Origin: Gammaproteobacteria bacterium
Lineage (GTDB): Bacteria > Pseudomonadota > Gammaproteobacteria > SZUA-152
Length of the DNA: 10,635 bases
NCBI GenBank assembly: GCA_003229995.1
Contig: QIGJ01000355.1
Span: 1 to 10,635 of the forward strand
Direction: 5' to 3'
Numbering within the stretch: the first letter of the stretch is position 1; every line of letters begins with the position of its first letter. The notes beneath the pieces were generated by a model. That model had not been told where the DNA came from and searched no databases. It saw only the letters and a program-made list of their open reading frames with translations. Made by a program: the position numbers and the translations under genes. Shown in pieces: positions 7,036 through 10,635 of this stretch.

Positions 7036-7971
7036 ATGTCACAAAAATATCCCATTGTTGCCGTTACTGGTGCTTCCGGTGCAGGCACGACGGTGGTAAA
7101 AAAGGCTTTTGCACGCATTTTTCGGCGTGAAAATATTAATGCGGCCTTCGTGGATGGTGAATGTTTTCGTCGTTATGACCGCAGCGAAATGCAGGCAGTG
7201 CTGGCAAAAGCAGAAGCCGACGGTGACGTCGTCACCCCCTATGGTCCAGAAGTGAACCGCTTCGATTTACTAGAATCGTTATTCCAGTCTTATGGAGAAC
7301 ACGGTACCGGGAAATTCCGGCGTTACATCAGTGAAGAAGTCGCGGACGACGCAGATACACCCAGTGGTACATTTACTGACTGGCAACAGATATCGTCGCA
7401 ATCTGATTTATTGTTTTTTGAAGGATTGCATGGTGGTGTTGTGGCCAAACGCTGGACGCGACGAAAAATGAGCGCCTCACATAATCCGAAGGTGGTCCGC
7501 GAGCGCCGTAACACACAAAAAAATGCCAGCGTCGATGTTGCGCAACATGTAGACCTGCTCATTGGTGTTGTGCCCGTGGTTAATCTGGAATGGATGCAAA
7601 AAATCACCTGCGACATGCGCACCAAAGGCTATTCTCACGAAGCAACATCCGCACGTATTGTTGAGCGTATGCAGGAATACATCCATTTTATAGTACCGCA
7701 GTTTTCGGTGACAGATATCAACTTTCAGCGTGTGCCGGTGGTGGATACCTCCAACCCTTTTATTGCCACAGAAATTCCCGAAAGTCATGAATGCATCGTA
7801 GTGATTCGTTTTCGCGATCCATCGGGTTATGATTTTCCAAAGTTACAGGAATTGATTGATGGTGCGTTTATGTCGCGCCCGAATACCATGGTGATCTCTG
7901 GGAGTCAGATGCAACAGGCACTGGATGTTATTTGTACACCGCTGATTCATGAATTGACCGCAAAGGATTGA
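7036..7971 (+). CDS. Divergent phosphoribulokinase-family kinase
   Basis: The 311-residue protein belongs to the proteobacterial phosphoribulokinase family, which phosphorylates ribulose 5-phosphate to ribulose 1,5-bisphosphate in the Calvin cycle. It has the family P-loop GASGAGTT (12-19, without the usual lysine, as in this class), Arg31, Arg49, FFEG with Glu129, NLEWMQK with Lys189, PQFSVTDINFQR and VDTSNPF. Against Rhodobacter sphaeroides PRK (about 290 residues, recalled), the N-terminus aligns without gaps, yet catalytic Asp42 is Glu42 and His45 is Arg45. Invariant Arg168 and Arg173 correspond to Cys192 and Lys197. A basic 26-residue insertion lies within 137-166. Catalytic Lys165 (here 189) and Asp169 (here 193) are retained. 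It may be a genuine but divergent PRK, a PrkB-like paralogue, or a kinase with another substrate. AGG at 7026-7028 is the only ribosome-binding candidate. No Calvin-cycle gene is adjacent. Confidence 0.85.
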   Translation: MSQKYPIVAVTGASGAGTTVVKKAFARIFRRENINAAFVDGECFRRYDRSEMQAVLAKAEADGDVVTPYGPEVNRFDLLESLFQSYGEHGTGKFRRYISEEVADDADTPSGTFTDWQQISSQSDLLFFEGLHGGVVAKRWTRRKMSASHNPKVVRERRNTQKNASVDVAQHVDLLIGVVPVVNLEWMQKITCDMRTKGYSHEATSARIVERMQEYIHFIVPQFSVTDINFQRVPVVDTSNPFIATEIPESHECIVVIRFRDPSGYDFPKLQELIDGAFMSRPNTMVISGSQMQQALDVICTPLIHELTAKD

Positions 7972-8040
7972 ATGGCTCGTTAAAATAAGGAATGGAACAC
8001 AATAACTTGTATCAGTTATTTAATCTCTTTGGGTTCAATT

Positions 8041-8073
8041 CCCCGCAGCTTGCTGCGGGGTTGTTTATTTTCT
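8041..8073 (+). terminator. Intrinsic terminator after the kinase gene
   Basis: CCCCGCAGC and GCTGCGGGG (8041-8060) form a perfect GC-rich stem, which folds as 8 bp around a CTTG tetraloop. It is followed by the T-rich run TTGTTTATTTTCT. It lies 70 bases after the kinase stop and 31 bases before the convergent ppsA stop, so it ends plus-strand transcription. The minus-strand flank is less T-rich, so action on ppsA is doubtful. A second small hairpin, AATAAC/GTTATT, lies at 8001-8020. Confidence 0.8.
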
Positions 8074-8090
8074 ATTCCTAAGTTGAGCAG

Positions 8091-10502
8091 TTACGTTGTT
8101 TTTTGGGTAAGTTTTTTTTCTACTTCCAGTACATGCCGTGTTGTTGTCAGTACGGTATCCGGATTAAGGCTTATGCTGTCAATGCCAATCTCCACCAGAA
8201 ATTCCACTATTTCAGGATAATCAGAAGGTGCCTGTCCGCACAGTCCCGAATAACAATGGTTGCGTTTTGCCCCTTCCACAGCAAGTTTAATCATCTTTTT
8301 TACACCGGGGTCACGTTCATCAAAATCGAAAGCAATAATTCCGGAATCACGATCTGCACCTAATGTCAGTTGTGTCAAATCATTGGAGCCAATGGAAAAA
8401 CCATCGAACAATTTGGCAAATTCATCGATTAGAATGACGTTGTTGGGTATTTCACACATAACATAGATTTCCAGTTTATTTTTACCACGTTCCAGTCCGT
8501 GTTCGGCCATGGCTTGCAGCACTTTTTCACCTTCTTCAATACGGCGACAAAACGGTATCATCAATTTCACATTAGTCAGGCCCATGTCATCACGCACTTG
8601 CTTCAGTGCTGCGCACTCCAATGCAAAAGCTTCGGCGTAGGCGGGGTGGGTGTAGCGGGCCGCACCACGAAAACCGAGCATAGGATTATCTTCACAGGGC
8701 TCAAAATCGACGCCACCGTGCAGGGTAGCATACTCGTTGCTTTTAAAGTCTGACAAACGCACCACCACCGGTTTGGGCCAGAAAGCAGCCGCAATGGTGC
8801 CTACGCCTTCAGAGAGTCGCTGCACAAAATAATCAGCACCATCGGCATAACCATGAATCAGTGCTTCCAGTGCATCACGGGTATTGCGTTTGGTGATGCG
8901 TTCAGGATGCAGCAAGGCCATGGGGTGAGCTTTGATGTATTCGTTAATAATAAATTCCAGACGTGCCAGGCCAACACCATCGTTAGGGAGGAAAGAGGTG
9001 GAAAATGCCAGATCTGGATTGCCCAGGTTGATCATGATTTTTGTTTTAGGGCGAGGCAGGTTGGAGAGATCGGTTTCAGTAATGCCGTAATCAAGCGCGC
9101 CACGAAAGATATGACCTTCGGTGCCATCGGCACAGGAGACAGTGACCATTGTACCTTCGTCAATGTTTTGTGTTGCATTGTCGCAGCCAACCACGGCAGG
9201 GACACCCAGCTCGCGGGCAATGATGGCAGCATGACAGGTGCGCCCTCCGCGATTGGTGACAATGGCTGCGGCGATTTTCATTATCGGCTCCCAGTCAGGG
9301 GTAGTGATGTCGGCCACCAATACATCGCCGGGGTTGAATTCGTGCAGGTGGGTAGCGTCTGCAATATAGCGTGCCTGGCCTGTGGCAATTTTGGTGCCCA
9401 CAGCATAACCGTGTGCAAGGATTTCGCCTTGTTGTCTGAGGTGATACTGACACAGTATATTACTCTGTTTTTGTGATTCCACGGTCTCCGGTCGTGCCTG
9501 TACCATGTACAGTTCACCTTCGATGCCGTCCCTGGCCCATTCCATGTCCATAGGCCGGGTTACGCCCGCTTTTTTACTGTAGTGTTTTTCCACCTTGATC
9601 GCATAATCCGCCAGAGTGAGCACGTCTTTATCACTGATACAGTAACGTTGACGGCCAATTTCGGGTACTGGCACAGTGCGAGTGGTTTCCTGTGAATCGT
9701 CCGTAGCATAAATCATTTTGATTTGCTTACTGCCACGATGGCGACGCAAGACGGTACGATGGCCTGCCATGAACGTGGGTTTGTGTACGTAAAATTCATC
9801 GGGTTCCACGATACCCTGAACCACCGTTTCGCCTAGGCCGTAGGCAGCGGTGATGAAAACCACATCACGAAAACCGGTTTCGGTATCCAGTGAAAACATG
9901 ACACCGCTGGCATCAAGATCCGAGCGCACCATTTTCATGACGCCAATGGACAGCGCTACCTCGAAATGATCGAAACCGTTGTTAATACGATAGTGAATGG
10001 CGCGGTCGGTAAACAGCGATGCAAAGCAACGGCGACAGGCATCCAGTAACTGTTCGTCACCACTGATGTTGAGATAAGTCTCCTGCTGGCCTGCAAAACT
10101 AGCTGTCGGTAAATCTTCAGAAGTGGCTGAGGAACGCACTGCCAAACTCAGGCTATCACTATATTCTTCCTGTAATATCCTGTAGGCATCCAGAATCTGC
10201 TGCGGTAAGGTGTTTGCCAATGGTGTACCGTAGATAATTGCGCGAGCCTTGGCTCCACGATGGGCAAGGTCATCCATGTTATCGGGATCGAGCCCCTCCA
10301 ATGTGTTCTTCAAAGCATTCCAACGATTGGCCTGAGCGAGTCCATCGCGATAGGCTGCGGTTGTTATGGCAAAGCCATTGGGGACGTTAATACCTTGAGG
10401 CATGAGTTCCTGATACATCTCACCGAGAGAGGCATTTTTTCCACCCACCAGGGGGATATCATCGATGCCAATTTCGTTAAACCAACGGATGTAGTGATGC
10501 AT
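8091..10502 (-). CDS. ppsA: Phosphoenolpyruvate synthase
   Basis: The 803-residue cytoplasmic enzyme converts pyruvate, ATP and water to phosphoenolpyruvate, AMP and phosphate, opening gluconeogenesis from three-carbon compounds. The N-terminal ATP-binding domain begins with VGGKNASLGEM (19-29) and contains VRSSATSEDLP (122-132). The phosphohistidine swivel domain has GGRTCHAAIIARE with catalytic His424, which corresponds to E. coli His421. Thr422 corresponds to Thr419, the residue phosphorylated by the PpsR regulator in E. coli. The C-terminal PEP/pyruvate-binding domain has MCEIPNN, GSNDLTQLTLGADRD and GLCGQAPSD with Cys755. Length is close to the 792 residues of E. coli. ATG 10502 is chosen because AGGAG lies eight bases upstream; an in-frame ATG at 10553 would add 17 unlike residues. 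It converges on the kinase gene. Confidence 0.97.
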   Translation of the reverse strand: MHHYIRWFNEIGIDDIPLVGGKNASLGEMYQELMPQGINVPNGFAITTAAYRDGLAQANRWNALKNTLEGLDPDNMDDLAHRGAKARAIIYGTPLANTLPQQILDAYRILQEEYSDSLSLAVRSSATSEDLPTASFAGQQETYLNISGDEQLLDACRRCFASLFTDRAIHYRINNGFDHFEVALSIGVMKMVRSDLDASGVMFSLDTETGFRDVVFITAAYGLGETVVQGIVEPDEFYVHKPTFMAGHRTVLRRHRGSKQIKMIYATDDSQETTRTVPVPEIGRQRYCISDKDVLTLADYAIKVEKHYSKKAGVTRPMDMEWARDGIEGELYMVQARPETVESQKQSNILCQYHLRQQGEILAHGYAVGTKIATGQARYIADATHLHEFNPGDVLVADITTPDWEPIMKIAAAIVTNRGGRTCHAAIIARELGVPAVVGCDNATQNIDEGTMVTVSCADGTEGHIFRGALDYGITETDLSNLPRPKTKIMINLGNPDLAFSTSFLPNDGVGLARLEFIINEYIKAHPMALLHPERITKRNTRDALEALIHGYADGADYFVQRLSEGVGTIAAAFWPKPVVVRLSDFKSNEYATLHGGVDFEPCEDNPMLGFRGAARYTHPAYAEAFALECAALKQVRDDMGLTNVKLMIPFCRRIEEGEKVLQAMAEHGLERGKNKLEIYVMCEIPNNVILIDEFAKLFDGFSIGSNDLTQLTLGADRDSGIIAFDFDERDPGVKKMIKLAVEGAKRNHCYSGLCGQAPSDYPEIVEFLVEIGIDSISLNPDTVLTTTRHVLEVEKKLTQKTT

Positions 10503-10510
10503 GTTTACTT

Positions 10511-10515
10511 CTCCT
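10511..10515 (-). promoter_or_regulatory. Ribosome binding site setting the ppsA start
   Basis: AGGAG on the minus strand, eight bases before ATG 10502. It supports a product starting MHHYIRWF over the in-frame upstream ATG at 10553. Confidence 0.8.
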
Positions 10516-10582
10516 ATCAAACATCCAGTACTGTGGGTAGATGGGCTTTTCATTCTTAGGTGGCCTCATCATTATTATTATT

Positions 10583-10597
10583 GATAATCCTATTATC
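10583..10597. promoter_or_regulatory. Small hairpin/operator-like palindrome upstream of ppsA
   Basis: GATAAT (10583-10588) and ATTATC (10592-10597) are perfect reverse complements separated by CCT, about 80 bases upstream of the ppsA start and flanked by an ATT tandem run (10571-10582). It could be a leader hairpin or a protein-binding site. No -35/-10 pair with acceptable spacing was found nearby. The rest of 10503-10635 shows no gene. Confidence 0.25.
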
Positions 10598-10635
10598 TTG
10601 AGTTCCCTTAGAGCAACCCGGGTAATTCAGTAACA

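Noticed and set aside
8027..8046. Possible tRNA T-arm remnant (GGGTTCAATTCCCC) before the terminator
   Set aside because: It resembles a T-loop, but only three stem pairs form, the rest of a tRNA is missing, and its C-run belongs to the terminator stem.
8853..9476. 207-residue plus-strand frame inside ppsA
   Set aside because: It is antisense to the conserved swivel and ATP-binding regions of PpsA. The composition looks like a shadow frame.
10503..10553. N-terminal extension of PpsA from ATG 10553
   Set aside because: The 17 extra residues do not resemble the family, and the strong AGGAG lies between this ATG and the MHHYIRWF start.
1..10635. CRISPR array, toxin-antitoxin pair, phage or defence genes
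   Set aside because: No regularly spaced direct repeats of CRISPR type, no small coding pairs and no phage or defence domains were seen; the genes present are housekeeping or metabolic.

Overview
The window looks like chromosomal DNA of moderate GC content from a gammaproteobacterium. The main reason is the block rne (minus strand) divergent from rluC, then a HAD phosphatase and a short-form sppA. From memory, Pseudomonas has the same block, with a low-molecular-weight protein tyrosine phosphatase gene near the 3' end of rne. RNase E keeps the E. coli residue numbering exactly (D303, D346, C404, C407). A phosphoribulokinase-family gene raises the possibility of an autotrophic or methylotrophic lineage. 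It does not prove it, because no Rubisco or other Calvin-cycle gene is present and non-autotrophs such as E. coli carry PRK homologues.

Layout from left to right: a low-molecular-weight tyrosine phosphatase gene (51-542, +); a 458-base gene-free stretch rich in repeats, including a MITE-like inverted repeat (583-752) and three shorter palindromes; rne (1001-3745, -); a 392-base divergent region with the rne leader and a good candidate rne promoter; rluC (4138-5145, +); a HAD-family phosphatase gene overlapping the rluC stop by one base (5145-5831, +); sppA (5886-6971, +); a divergent phosphoribulokinase-family gene (7036-7971, +) with a strong terminator hairpin; and ppsA (8091-10502, -), convergent with it.

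rne and rluC serve RNA processing and ribosome modification. The HAD phosphatase and SppA appear to be co-transcribed with rluC and serve housekeeping metabolism and membrane proteolysis. PpsA makes phosphoenolpyruvate from pyruvate and feeds gluconeogenesis. A working phosphoribulokinase would make ribulose 1,5-bisphosphate.

The most interesting item is that kinase. It aligns without gaps to Rhodobacter-type phosphoribulokinase through residue 49, but the catalytic-base aspartate is Glu42 and the substrate-binding histidine is Arg45. Two further invariant basic positions are Cys192 and Lys197. A 26-residue, strongly basic insertion lies between the Walker B-like glutamate and the NLEW motif. 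It may be a divergent paralogue with changed substrate, activity or regulation. The remainder of the window is conventional housekeeping sequence.
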